A DNA stretch of 64,000 nt from Phallusia mammillata (taxonomy: Eukaryota; Chordata; Ascidiacea; Phlebobranchia; Ascidiidae): NCBI GenBank assembly GCA_003260075.1, contig QLIY01000052.1:131902-195901 (forward strand), given 5' to 3'. A model generated the notes under the pieces. That model did not search any database. It was given only the letters and a program-made list of their open reading frames with translations, and was not told where the DNA came from. The position numbers and the translations under genes were made by a program. Positions 14,501 through 25,796 of this stretch are shown here, piece after piece. Positions within the stretch are counted from its first letter, which is position 1; each line of letters begins with the position of its first letter.

Positions 14501-16684
14501 ATTTGTCATGTCCAAACATGCTGTGTTGGACAGTACAAAAAAACATTTCAAAACAATATATACCCTTCAGGGAAGAGGAACACTGGTAATACATGAAAAA
14601 CAATAAGTGGAAACAAGTGGTGATTGTGAGTTATTAGGCAGTCAGAATTTTAATCTTTCAAACAGATTTTTCTATTTGACATGTCTCATTATGTTGACTT
14701 CCTTCTCAAGGCAGTTGGCATCTGTAAGACTAGGTACCAAATCAAACTACACTGAGCAAAAGACAAACAAACAGCAATGCATTTATTCACTGGCATTTAA
14801 TCTGTCATACACAAACAGACAATACAAAGCCATTGGTGGTGGAATAATACCATTTGGATTTAATTTCCTGACATTGTTCAAGACCAACATTGAAAACTGT
14901 CTGTTTAATAGATTTCTAACATGGTGAATGATTTAAATGGTTCCACTAGTTTAAGAGGGCATAGGACAAGGTACATGGTCATCTCTATGTACATTACTTA
15001 ACTTAAGTTTTTGGAGTGGCTTTCATTCAACAGTATCAATGCATTTGGTCATATATTTGTACCTTCTGTTAAATAATACACAAGCGAATTAAGTGAAATA
15101 CAAAAAAGTTGGTGCGCAAAATGAAGAAATTTGTCCTTCAATCCAAAACAAACAAAAAAAGTATCATATTCTTCACATACATAACAGCAAGAAACAGTAA
15201 GGGGCATAGTCATTAAAAAGAAAAAAAAAGAAAACCACTGTTTAGGTATGAGAAACTTCAAAGTTAACTTTGTATTGTTAAACATATGTAGCGAAATTAT
15301 TAGTTACATTTTCCCTAGTTAACTCGGTCATGAAATATTCAAGGGCTATTGCAGTGCCATTCCATGCTTCAAGTGAACCGGTAATTGCTACACTCAGACA
15401 CAATTTTCATTGGCAGTTGTAAGTCACAAGGAGCCATGTAGTGACACACAGAGATGACAGTACTTGACTCACAAGTGTTTCAAGCCAATGGTTCACATTT
15501 AGGCAACAATTTTGGTTGCCAAAAAGCAGATAAATGCAAACGCATTTAGGGTTTTCATTGAATTCAGACATTGTTTAATAACTTGACTCCCATTAGGGAC
15601 AAGTTGGCCTAAATGATGCAAGCAAGGCAAAACCCTTTTACAATATTAGTTGTGTAAAATCATTTTCCACTTTATTAAAATGTAAGCAGCACTATTTCTT
15701 TGATGTAATAAACTTATATGGTTTATAGAAAGTTATTAGTAATAGGTTTGTAATGATAAATACTTACCAAAAAGTCACTTTTATTTTGTTGGCTGTTAGG
15801 TAAAACCTCCATTATGTCATGAATACATGGGCTATCATCTGAACCTACACATTATTGAAAGACAATGTTTAAAATTGACATAGGTATTAAACCCATTCTT
15901 TTTAATTTAATGCACAATTTTCTTGCATCTAGTTTGTAAAGGTACACTCCATATAAACATTTTCCAAATGCTTAAAACATGCTTTGGAACAGGAAGTGAA
16001 TATGGTCAATTGAAAGTATTGGGCCAATGTATTACTGCATTTTAATTTTTCAAGCATTTCCACATATCAAATAGGCCAACAGTTGTACTAGCTTACTGCT
16101 GTCTGCAAACACCATGCCGGATAATTTAACTTTTAATGGTTATCCTGATATTTGAGTGATACAATTTACTTTTCCTTCAAATATTTATTTACTTTTTTGT
16201 TAAAAGGAGCCCTTTTGACAATTCAATTTAGCTGTGACTACATTTCCAGAGTAAATTGTTTTTATACGTTTTCAGAGTTTCAAAGCAAAATACTAAAAGC
16301 ATGTAATTTACCAAGCAGCCCATGTGCACAAAAAATCCAAACAAAATTTAAATTCACATGTTTTCACTCGTGCAATTAAACAAAAATGAAGTTTACCTAT
16401 TTCACTTGTGTTTTCAACTCCCATTCCATATGAACTGAAATCAATGTTTGCTTGTGCTCCTGAAAAGTAACGAATAGTTTTGTAATGGATATACACTAAC
16501 TAAATTTTGTACTTAACCAAAAGTGTTTGTTTTCACCGTATTCTACAATAACCAATAGCATGGAATTATTTAGGTACAATGCACACAACTAAGACTGAAA
16601 GTAAGAAAGCATAGAAATTGTACCCCAATCATCATCAGAGAGAAAGTTGTCCTCCAGAAAACTGGAACCAAATCTTGATGACAT
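5502..16684 (-). CDS. ATF6: ATF6, ER-membrane-bound bZIP transcription factor
   Basis: ATF6 is an ER stress sensor: it moves to the Golgi, is cut by site-1 and site-2 proteases, and its bZIP part enters the nucleus. Exons: 16684-16624, 16459-16397, 15844-15768, 13838-13637, 13339-13170, 12769-12620, 12551-12487, 12285-12227, 12148-12071, 11803-11592, 11276-11139, 11025-10884, 10710-10597, 10172-9991, 9665-9588, 8840-8733, 8656-8550, 8319-8038, 7648-7521, 7444-7365, 7143-7013, 6895-6805, 6590-6547, 6429-6303, 6115-6031, 5929-5795, 5727-5659, 5581-5502. They sum to 3258 bases (1085 aa; human about 670). Seen: acidic N terminus; basic region with RMIKNRESACQSRQRKKE (about residues 580-597); leucine zipper; membrane segment about 651-663 followed by NVHP (S2P-type N..P); RQLL at about 706-709 (S1P RxLx site); and luminal blocks DDLARWVQRHKVE and RRNDTIYMISFSQDH. 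The start is the first ATG of the acidic exon; a small upstream exon (16821-16797) may be 5' UTR. Confidence 0.95.
8884..9300. mobile_element. hAT-like MITE in an ATF6 intron
   Basis: The element begins TAGGGATG and ends CATCCCTA, and is flanked by the 8-bp duplication gttaaaag (8876-8883 and 9301-9308). No coding capacity. Internally it has a tandem duplication of a segment carrying TGACGTCA (8933-8940 and 8969-8976) and an inverted copy of the neighbouring T-rich arm at about 8999-9020. It lies between the bZIP basic-region exon and the zipper exon. Confidence 0.85.
9831..9866. repeat. Short dispersed repeat, copy 1
   Basis: About 36 bases beginning gggctgatcccagtt recur at 53914-53950 with few differences, in the same orientation. 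Probably the conserved part of a degenerate interspersed element. It lies in an ATF6 intron. Confidence 0.5.
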
Positions 16685-18193
16685 CTTTGGGCTCAAAGCC
16701 TCCCAATGTTTTTTGTAATTTAGCAAAGACTTTGACAGAATTGCTGTTAGACCAGTTGTTTTGTAATTAATACAACCCTAACAGGAATAAGTTTACCTGC
16801 TGTCATGTAATATTCAGAACCCTGAAAATTGAGGAATAAAATATGGTTGTCTAACTTGTCTTAAATTTCTAATGTCCTTGTTAAACTTTTATGTATGATT
16901 GATATTCACTGTTGTTATAACAACATAGACATGACACATGGCTTCATTATTAACACATTGCACAACACAACCACACAAACACGTATCGTATCGTTCCCGT
17001 TCCGCAGTACTGATCGTCTGAAACTTCAAACCGAAACTGGTTCAATGCTCGTTGTTGTTTTTTGGGTACGTCATGTGCTCAGTGCTGCCATTAGCAGAAA
17101 GTTGTTCTACTAACTTTTACCACAAGGTTATGCTGTAACCTTACCGTTTGTTGTGCGCTGGCCACACTTGCAATGGGCACCTGGGATTTGAACGTAGGCT
17201 ACCTTAAATTTGTGTCAGTATGTATATAATTAAGTGATATCGTAAGCATCATATGTTCTAAATCTACATGGTTGGGATCTAGAAAACAGCGGTGAAAAGG
17301 AGACTTGTGATTGGTTGAAAAAGTTGACCTCTAAAAGACGCAATTTACTGTCCAATTCAAACCATGCAATTCACGGAATTATTGTGATAAAATCAGTGCA
17401 GTAAATTGCAATTTATTACAGTATTCTATGCAAACCAAACAACGCTGCATCTGTTTTTTCTCGACATTGTTGGGGGTGGTGGGCTGCTAAACATCGCGTG
17501 GTGGGCCTACAGCATGTTAACACGTACTGTGACAATCTAAGCACCAAAACGGAATTTAACACTAAATTGAAATGTTGTTGTGACTACAAACAATAGCCAA
17601 AGCCTAATAGTGAACATTTTATTTAGTTTCATTAGTAGATTGCGTATAGGTATATCCCTAAACATAAAAAGCTCAATTGCCAAATAGATTGCAAGTTAGG
17701 CTATGCTCCCATGTAGGAAACTCGATTAGTTTTTCTGTTTTTTGGTGTAGCGCCTCAGACCATTCAGACAAGTTAGCATACTGTTCTGTCCAGACTGGTA
17801 ACAAACGCAACACTAGCATTGATAACACACAGTTTTCAGCGGTATAATCATGTTCGAGCGAAAAAAGTTAAAAATCGTTACCGGTGTATAAAAAAAGACG
17901 CACACAACAAGATATTTGAAGAAAGCATTAGGTATGTGTAATATTTTACATTTTGATTGCAAAAGGCACGTAACAAAAAATCAGTGGACTATTTTGGAAG
18001 TCTGTGGACAATTTAGAGCAGCATGATAATTGTCAAACTTTAAAAGCAAATCTAAATTTTCGTGCAGTAAAAAAAATACAAATCAAAATCACTGAAATGA
18101 ATTGGAAGGCTGAGTCTTAACAGAAACCCTTCCGCTCAAATAATTAAACCAATAGCAGCATTTCAACAATTTTTCCAGTGGATTCTTTCTTTG
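16685..18193. other. 5' flank of ATF6 and 3' flank of the SNARE-motif gene
   Basis: The segment 16821-16797 is bounded by a good acceptor and donor on the minus strand and could be a 5'-UTR exon of ATF6. Near 17185-17205 the minus strand has GTTCAAATC, matching the pol III B-box consensus, but with no cloverleaf around it, so it is at best a tRNA-derived repeat remnant. Nothing else is supported. Confidence 0.4.
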
Positions 18194-21100
18194 TTACTTA
18201 TTTGTGTGATCAAGCATAAGCAGTTCAGTGACCCGGTTCCTCGTCTCACCATCTTCGTATTTTGATGCAAATGTCTGAATTTCTGCTTCGATTTCCTCCT
18301 TTGTTCTTGTTCCAACACGACTTCGAGTATCCTTCTCCAGAGCACCACTTGACGACGCCTTTCGCATGCGACCCAAAGATCTTAAACGAAAACACATGTT
18401 TGACCCAGCCAGATTATATGTTGCATTTTCTTTCAAAGCTAATAGTGCGATATCATTTTACAAAAAGCTACCAGAGAGCACTTAAAACTCCAGTAATTTC
18501 CTAAATTTTTTTATCTAATTGAGATTTGCGTAAATCTTGTAAGATTTTAAAGTAAATTTAAATAGTAACCTGAGCAACCAACTATTGTATTTTCTTGGGA
18601 AAAAATAACTATTCGTCACAATGCTGCAGAAAATGTATGGTGTTTTTTATTCATGACCTGTAGCTTGATTATATTGGGAAAACGTTTGTGCAGGGATTAG
18701 CGTAATTCTAAAATGGAATGGCTGCCATGTAAATCTTCCTGGTGAGTCACAAGATTTTTGTCAACAACATCATAAATGGAAAAAAGGGTGATATCATCAC
18801 GTTTTTGTTTTGCCACAAAAGACGAACCGTTGGGATTGCGGTGAAACAATTTTTTATGCCACAACGATATTGTTATTTGAATGGCTTGTACCATAATATG
18901 GTTGAATAGTCATTGACTCGTACTGGGTCGGCAACCTCTGGAAAGCCGAGTGCCAATTTACTTGTTGTGCCACAGTGGTAATGGCTTTGCGTGTGGACAT
19001 TTTTGTGCGCAGTAGTTTGTACCAGTAGAATTAAATAGTGATTAGAAAATCGACATGTTCAAAAGACTAGGCTTAAAATAGTTTCAATTATATCAAAAAG
19101 TACTAAAATGTGAACCCCAGGAAGTTAAAACACAACACCTAAGTTAACTTTTTTAATCTGATAAAAATATAGTAATCAATTGTACCTCATGTTGCCGACT
19201 AAGGGCAACGAAGTTCGAGAAAGGCTCAAATAAATTTTGGAGTTCTTAATCCCAGCAGCAAAGGAAGACGTTGAAGATCGCTTGGTGCTGCTTGGCGCTA
19301 TGCTTAAGTTACTTTGTTTAAATCCTTGCTTGTCCCCCCCCCCCCGTTTCGACCTAATAGGTCTCAGCAGTGCAGCTGGTGGCAATAGATAGACATTGGA
19401 ATAGTTTGTGTTAAACCATTGCCGTATACTATGTAAAAAGCATAGCTTGCGCATTTTCAAACTGAAACAGTAAAATGCTTTTATAAATCAATTAGGGAAT
19501 TAAATCACCTGTTCCTGTATTCAGATTAGGTTCGAAAAACCTTTCTGAGGACGCAAACAAATAATACAGTGGTGATCAGTAATTCGGCAGATTTACAAAA
19601 AAGTCGAAAAAAAGTGTATAATAACTAGCCAGTGATTCTTAACCCTTTTCCCTTAACTCCCCATTCAGTTGTCGCCCCCACTTTTTTTCTATTTCTGTAT
19701 AGTACCTAAAACTCCATGCGAACAGGTCTTCCCCCCCCCCGCTCAAATAAATTTTGGAGTTCTTAATCCCAGCAGCAAAGGAAGACGTAGAAGATCGCTT
19801 GGTGCTGCTTGGCGCTATGCTTAAGTTACTTTGTTTGAATCCTTGCTTGTCCACGAGGGCAAAAGGTTCGTCGTCTGAATCACCTGCGTCGGCGTTGTCT
19901 GTTGTTGAAAGCAAAGAACGTTCAGTCAGCGAAAACATATCACATAGTTTATGTAAAGGCATCAAGGGTGCAGGCAATTCATACTGTTTCGACCTAATAG
20001 GTCTCAGCAGTGCAGCTGGTGGCAATAGATAGATATTGGAATAGTTTGTGTTAAACCATTGTCCAATACTTATGTAAAAAGCATTGCGCATTTACAAACT
20101 GAAATCTATAAAATGCTTTTATAAATCAACTAGTGAATTAAATCACCTGTTTCTGTATTCAGATTAGGTTCGAAACCTTGGTGAGAGTTGAGGACGACAA
20201 ACAAACAATACAGTGGTGGTCAGTAATTCGGCAGATATACAAAAACGTCGTGACGTGTAATAACTAGCCAGTGATTCTTAACCATTTTCCCTGTCGGAAT
20301 CCCTTAACTCCCCATTCAGTTGTCGCCCCCAATTTTGCTATTTCTGTGTAGGCCCAGTACCTAAAACTCATAACTGATTCAGCATTTTTACACCCTATGT
20401 GAACAGGTCCTGCACCTCAGGTTGAGTACCACTGTATGGAACTATTGAAGAGATACAAATGAAATTAATTTCTTGATTATAGTGACCTCTTGACAACAGC
20501 AGTGTATCGGCTCCGTGAACCCCGTTTGCTGGTTTTCCTTTCGGCCTCTTTTTCATTCGTCCCTGGCATGCGCAGATGTACCAGCATACTCGATACTTCG
20601 AGAAAATGCCGCAACATTTTGCTTGGCTTTGTTTCTTCAGACGCGTTTCCGTAGCAACCTGTAAGTGAAGTTATAATGTGTTTTTTAATTCACCCTTATA
20701 TTATTGGTTTTAAAACCGTTTAAACGGGTAGACAGTTCATTTTGTTCTTTCTGTTTTGTTTTATGCGCCATTAATATATGTACAACCGGTTTGAAATACA
20801 AAAAAGGTGCACTAGTTTCGCTTTTTGCAAACTGTAAAATTGCTGAGGGCTGGAATGCCAAACTCGAAACTTATCTAGTTTCTGCAGAAATTCTGTCGTT
20901 TATCGGTACCGAAAAATTACCATCCAGGATGTGCATGTAAATCCCCCCCCCCCTGAGGGCTGGAATGCCAAACTCGAAATTTATCTATTTTCTGCAGAAA
21001 TTCTGTTGTTTATCGGTACCGAAAAATTACCATACAGGATGTGCATGTAAATGTGACCTCAAACTGAGCACAACATTAGCATAGTTCAGCAGGTCAGCTT

Positions 21101-23370
21101 AAGAAGATTATGCGCGATATGACCTCAGGCAAAAACGCGCCTCTCGCAGATTTGTTTTGCTCTGTACAACCGGACAAAACTGATTTACAATGATTATAAA
21201 CCACTTCCGTCTGCCAAATCTACCAATGATGTATGGATGTAAAATTATGTTTCTAAAAGACTAATGTTCTAATGGCATCTGCTATATACCTGCCCAGTGT
21301 TTTTTTTTTCTCCAGCGGTTTCCCAAATAAGCAAATATGGCTATTTTTTGGTATTTAAATGAAACACTTGCGGTCTCTTAAAACTACTTAGCGGTCACCC
21401 AAACCAAACCTTAAAAAAAACCTGTACCTGCCTATCATTAAGTATCTGAATAGCCTTTTGAGCCCAAAAGAAGGTTGGTGGTCTTTATATTTTAAACAAC
21501 ACAGTACACTGATTTAAAAGCATACATAACACTTTTCCGCGCAAATTGCGGAAAGTTAGCTTTGGTAAAGTCTTAAATATGGGTAAGTAGTTCTATCGTG
21601 GTTATACAAACCATCTTTTCATTAACAAGGAAACATTAACTATACACTGCACAATCTTTAGTTGTGATGTTAGATTCTGCATGGAAAACGCTATTCCTAT
21701 CAATAAGAGATGTTTTACTTAGCCCACTTTATCTATTTAATCTTTCTAACAATTAACCGATCATTCATTGCATAAGATTTGACAAAGAAATCGAAATTAA
21801 AAATTTTGAAGAAAATCATTACCTTAGCAAAATCGTGCGAGGCTTCTTCAAGTCGATCTGCTTTGGCAGCTAAATCAATTAGGGCGGAGTGGCGTTGCTC
21901 CAATCCGGTTGCAACGTTTGAAGCGACCAGTGTTTTTACTTCTTCCACATGATCTCGCAACTCCTCCACTTTGTGTTCGTCGTACACAGCGGGCTTTCTG
22001 ATAGGGTTAAAATCGAGACTTTCGTCGTAACTGCCGACTTCTGCTGAAACGTGATGCGTGAAATTGGAAATAAATGAGGCAAATAAAATAAGGGGTTTTC
22101 GGTTTAGTGGGTGGCTATGGATGAACAAATTTTTAAATTTTATAGCCGGTTGGTCTTTTGTGATCCTTGTTTATCACAGAATATAATTTGTTATAAATGG
22201 TTGTCAGACGTTGGCGTTTAGACCTCGTGTGTGGTTTTAATTTGTTATGTTCTGTTTTGGAGACAATTCTTTATTTACCTTCCGTTAAGCTGCAAAATGA
22301 TTTAAAACTTTTCAAATCGCTAATCATTTTCAATTTGTAATCCCAAGATATATAGATACAGGTCGGAAAAATGTAAAGAAAAACTAAACGTTACCAATTT
22401 CTGGAGCTTGGTCGTTCTTGTGCTTCAACCTTTTCCACTTCTTGGCCAAACGCAATCGCTTCTTTTTTCTGCGCTCTTTCGAAGCAACGATCATTGATCC
22501 GGTACGACGCCTTGACGGACGTACATGTTCGGGAACTGCCGTTATTGGGCTCTCTACGATTGGAGAGAGCGCCTTATTCGTCTTTTCCCGTTTTACAGCG
22601 ACCTCAAGTTTCAAGTTATCACGAACGTTGGCCTTTTCTTCGTGCAGTCTCGGTATATCGCCGGTGCTGTGTCGTTTTGTTGCCTCAACTTGGACAGCTA
22701 ATTTGCTGGAAGTTGCCTTGAGTTTTCCGGCACTGGGCAGGGAAGAATAACCGTCCTCGTTTCGGAGATTTGCGACTCGCTTTGAAGTAACGTTGGCGGA
22801 TGGGGTTTTTGGCACAGTGATTTGTGTTGTTGGCACCTTTCCAGTATTGTTAAAACTCGCATCTTTGGCTGTCGGCACGGTTTCTCGTTTATTAACTCGT
22901 TGATTGTATTGTACAACATTGTCCTTTTCCTTGCCACGTGACTTTTTCTCTTCCTTCTTTTTTAATTTCTTTTCCTTCTTTTCCAGCTTCTTCTTGGCCT
23001 TTTTCTCACCACTTTTTGTGTTGAAATCGTTCTTATCCGAAGTTTGTTCAACTCCATTGTTTAAAACAATTGTTGGAACTCGCGATCTTAACGAATCTCC
23101 ATCAGTTTCTAGTTGTGACGCAACTGCTCTGGATACGGCCCTCTCTCGTTTTCCTTTTATCTTTTTGGGCTTCTTCTCTTTTTTGATTTTGGTTTTCTTT
23201 CCTTTCAGACCTTTGGCGTCGGATGTCGCCCGATTTCGAGAAATTTTTCCATTACCAGTGGACTGAGGTTCAATATAATCGTCGGCGAAGGGGTTCCGAC
23301 CTTCTGGATACTCCTCCAATTCAGCGTTTTCAATCACCTTTGTTTTGACCTTTTTGTTTTTAATTTTCAT
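18194..23370 (-). CDS. Unassigned protein with an R-SNARE motif, basic N-terminal half
   Basis: Exons: 23370-22395, 22043-21823, 20658-20487, a fourth exon broken by assembly (start 20015, end 19186, see repeat entry), and 18380-18194 ending in TAA. Residues 1-325 are Lys-rich (several KKEKK-type blocks) after a start with an NPFADDY motif. Residues about 350-405 match the R-SNARE (synaptobrevin-like) coiled coil: Arg376 as zero layer, then Leu380, Leu383, Ala387, Leu390, Ser394, Phe397, Ala401 at exactly the +1 to +7 spacing. A CC pair follows at 414-415 (possible palmitoylation) instead of a membrane anchor, then a basic stretch, a Ser/Asp-rich segment and a helical C terminus (EEIEAEIQTFASKYED). 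R-SNAREs drive membrane fusion; tomosyn/amisyn-like proteins with R-SNARE motifs but no anchor are inhibitory. Which applies is unknown. Protein about 615 aa. Confidence 0.75.
19186..20410. repeat. Tandem near-duplicate of an exon plus intron, split by poly-C (probable haplotype duplication)
   Basis: Copy A (19186-19730) and copy B (19741-20410) are the same locus in tandem. Both carry the minus-strand exon segment from KQGFKQ to KIYLS. Copy A has the exon's 3' end and donor (19186) but its middle is replaced by 12 C (19334-19345). Copy B has the middle and 5' end (acceptor before 20015) but is cut by 10 C (19731-19740). The shared protein segment is identical while flanking intron shows about a dozen differences in about 155 bases, as expected of two alleles. 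One real exon is therefore represented twice, incompletely. Confidence 0.85.
20839..21051. repeat. Direct repeat of about 100 bp flanking a poly-C tract
   Basis: Bases 20841-20942 recur at 20954-21051 with a few substitutions, separated by 11 C (20943-20953). It lies in the intron upstream of the third SNARE-gene exon. Same pattern as the other poly-C junctions: overlapping contig or allele ends not merged. Confidence 0.8.
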
Positions 23371-25796
23371 TTTGCCTTATTGCCGAAGCCTGAGAACAAA
23401 ATCAAAAATGGTCCCTGCACAGGCTACATTTGAAAAAACTTTTGTCCCGTGCCGCTTTTATAAGACTTATCCCTACGCAACAAACTTTCACAAGTTTCGT
23501 TTTTCGCCGCAAAGTCGGGACCATCAGGGAGTAAACATGAAATTCGAAAACTCCATGTCGTCATTATGTTTTCGACGTAAATGTTAAACTCACCTCGTAA
23601 AAGTCACGTCTGTCTTTTGTCGAACAAACATGACAATACCAATACCATGTTTTTGCATTATTATACCCTTGCTTGATGTTATTCGACACCAAAAGCCTTA
23701 AATTTTGTTTCAGGTTTTGTAACTCATCACAACATGAGTTGTAACTTCTAACCTAAACACACAGACTAAATTCCTTTCAATTACCAAGCTAAACTTATTA
23801 TTCTACTACCCAAATATATACACAAAAGTTTGCAAATGCGCGTGGCGAATTTCCCTTCAAAACTCCGCACATAACAATGCCGATTGTTGACAGACCAAAA
23901 AGAGGGAGAGGAGCAGGTAACTGCAAGAGATAAAACTCAACGCATGGTCAATGGACCGCGCGACAATCGAAAATACCGCACTGTCCAAAGCATAAGAACT
24001 TGAAAATGAAACATTTTAGGACATTCTAAGGCTAGCAAATCGTCAATTCTGGGACCATGACCTTGCGTTTCCTAACCTTACAGCAAGTCAAGTTCTTCTT
24101 TAAGTTTGGTTTATTTCACAGACTTTCTTATTTAAAGTATTGAGATACGACCTGCTTACCTGTACATTTCAATGAAATTCTGCATTTTTTAAAACAGACA
24201 TTTCAAATTGCCATTGACACAACAAAATCCTTACTTTGCTTAACCTGTAATCGTTGACCTTGGGTCCCAAAACTCGCTTGCCAGACTAGGTATTGTATGC
24301 AAATGAAGAGTATTTCTACGTTTCCTAGGGGCAAACATACTGTTGTGTACCTGCTTGAATCAACAATACGCAGCAGGTTAGAATGTGGCACAGACAATTT
24401 CACACTCAACTGACAATCATAACCGATGGAGCGAATAAACCACAGCCAAAGACGACAGTTTTTTGCGATAATAGCTCCGGGCACTTTTTTTTTGATGTTT
24501 TAGTCAAGCTGTGACGTCATGCTTATGTTTCGTCAGTGCGGTACTTCAGAATTTGGGGTGACGCATGTTTTCAATGATGACTTTCCTCAGTGACGCCAAG
24601 TTCATTTAATTCACAAACAATGGCAAGTGACACATAAACTCCCAAATACCGATCACTACCCATGAGTACCAAGTTGTTTTTAAAGTACGACAGTGGGAAT
24701 ACTCAGATTCTCTTTTTTTCCGGTAAAACAACAGAACAGTCCTTTTAGGTTAAGCTATCGTACCACTATGGACCTGTAGCACATGGTTGCAGTCATGGTT
24801 TTAGGTTGGGGTTCACTGTTTTTTGCTTTTGAGGTTCAAATTTTCGGATTCGGGTATATTCCCGTACGGGCAAATTATCCGTTAGGAGCAGGTTTGTGGT
24901 TTTTAAATCGGTTTAAATCCCAATTTGTTTAGTTTTGGTTCTACCTGTTAGCTACACGTTCTTATCAAAGTTTAAAATGATTTTGATGAGCTCAGCGCGA
25001 CACCTTATGCCGGTTTCTCACCTGTTCTTGAAATCTTCAGTGTTCCGTACTTCGAAATTTCCAAGAAATTTTAATATACGGTTTCGACTCCCTGGTTTAA
25101 ATAACTTTGGACTTTTTTGCCTTTTTTCTAATTTTCTTTAACTTATTTCAAGCAATGATGATTATTTATTGCTGCAAAGTACTGTTAGTCCGTGACAAAT
25201 TATAACACCACAGTTGACGTACAAAACACCCGCAATATTTTCAAATAAGCACAGTATAACAACAAAGAAACAGACTGGCTATGATTACACTGGATCAAAA
25301 CATGAAACATTGCACCCAAGACAGCACTTCCATTTAGGTTTTTACTACACAAAAAGAAAAATAATCTTTTAAATTGCACTTGCAACACTAAAATAAAATT
25401 GTGGAACTGCAACATTACCGGCAATTTGAGTTGAAAATATTGATAAGGAAAACTCATTATTAATATTTGTGTACTTATAATGTAGTTGGTTTTCAACTTT
25501 TCAAGGATGTAAAAAATAATGTAAGGTATATACTCACCAAAAGTTATTGCAAAAGTCACAGACATGGAAAATGCAAAAAAATGTGTCACAAGTCACTTTA
25601 GGCAGTGTAAAAAACATTTTGAACAGGTAATACAATGTGAAAATACTTCTTAGCATGACATGAGCAAGCAACATAAAAAACAAAAACAAATTGACAAGCA
25701 TACAGGCATCCAAACTCATTTGTGTAAAAGGATTGTTGTGTACATACATAAAAAAATCAGCTTACAAACATAGATGAACAAATTGAAAAATATTAG
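23371..25796. other. Intergenic: 5' flank of SNARE gene, 3' flank of FEX
   Basis: No coding exon is supported. One CRE palindrome TGACGTCA lies at 24512-24519, about 1.1 kb upstream of the SNARE gene. Open frames at 25.2-25.75 kb are AT-rich and lie in the probable FEX 3' UTR/downstream region. Confidence 0.45.

Noticed and set aside
17185-17205. tRNA gene suggested by a B-box-like GTTCAAATC on the minus strand
   Set aside because: No A box at proper distance and no cloverleaf arms; at most a tRNA-derived remnant.
18925-18960. hAT-like terminus (gggtcggcaacctctgg)
   Set aside because: No matching inverted end and no target duplication could be found nearby.
22418-23266. Plus-strand frames opposite the large SNARE-gene exon
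   Set aside because: They are mirror frames of a strongly Lys-rich coding exon (giving Phe/Leu/Ser-rich products) and have no independent support.
24203-25749. Several 70-129-codon minus-strand frames
   Set aside because: Hydrophobic, AT-driven composition without family similarity or consistent exon signals; probably random frames and FEX downstream sequence.
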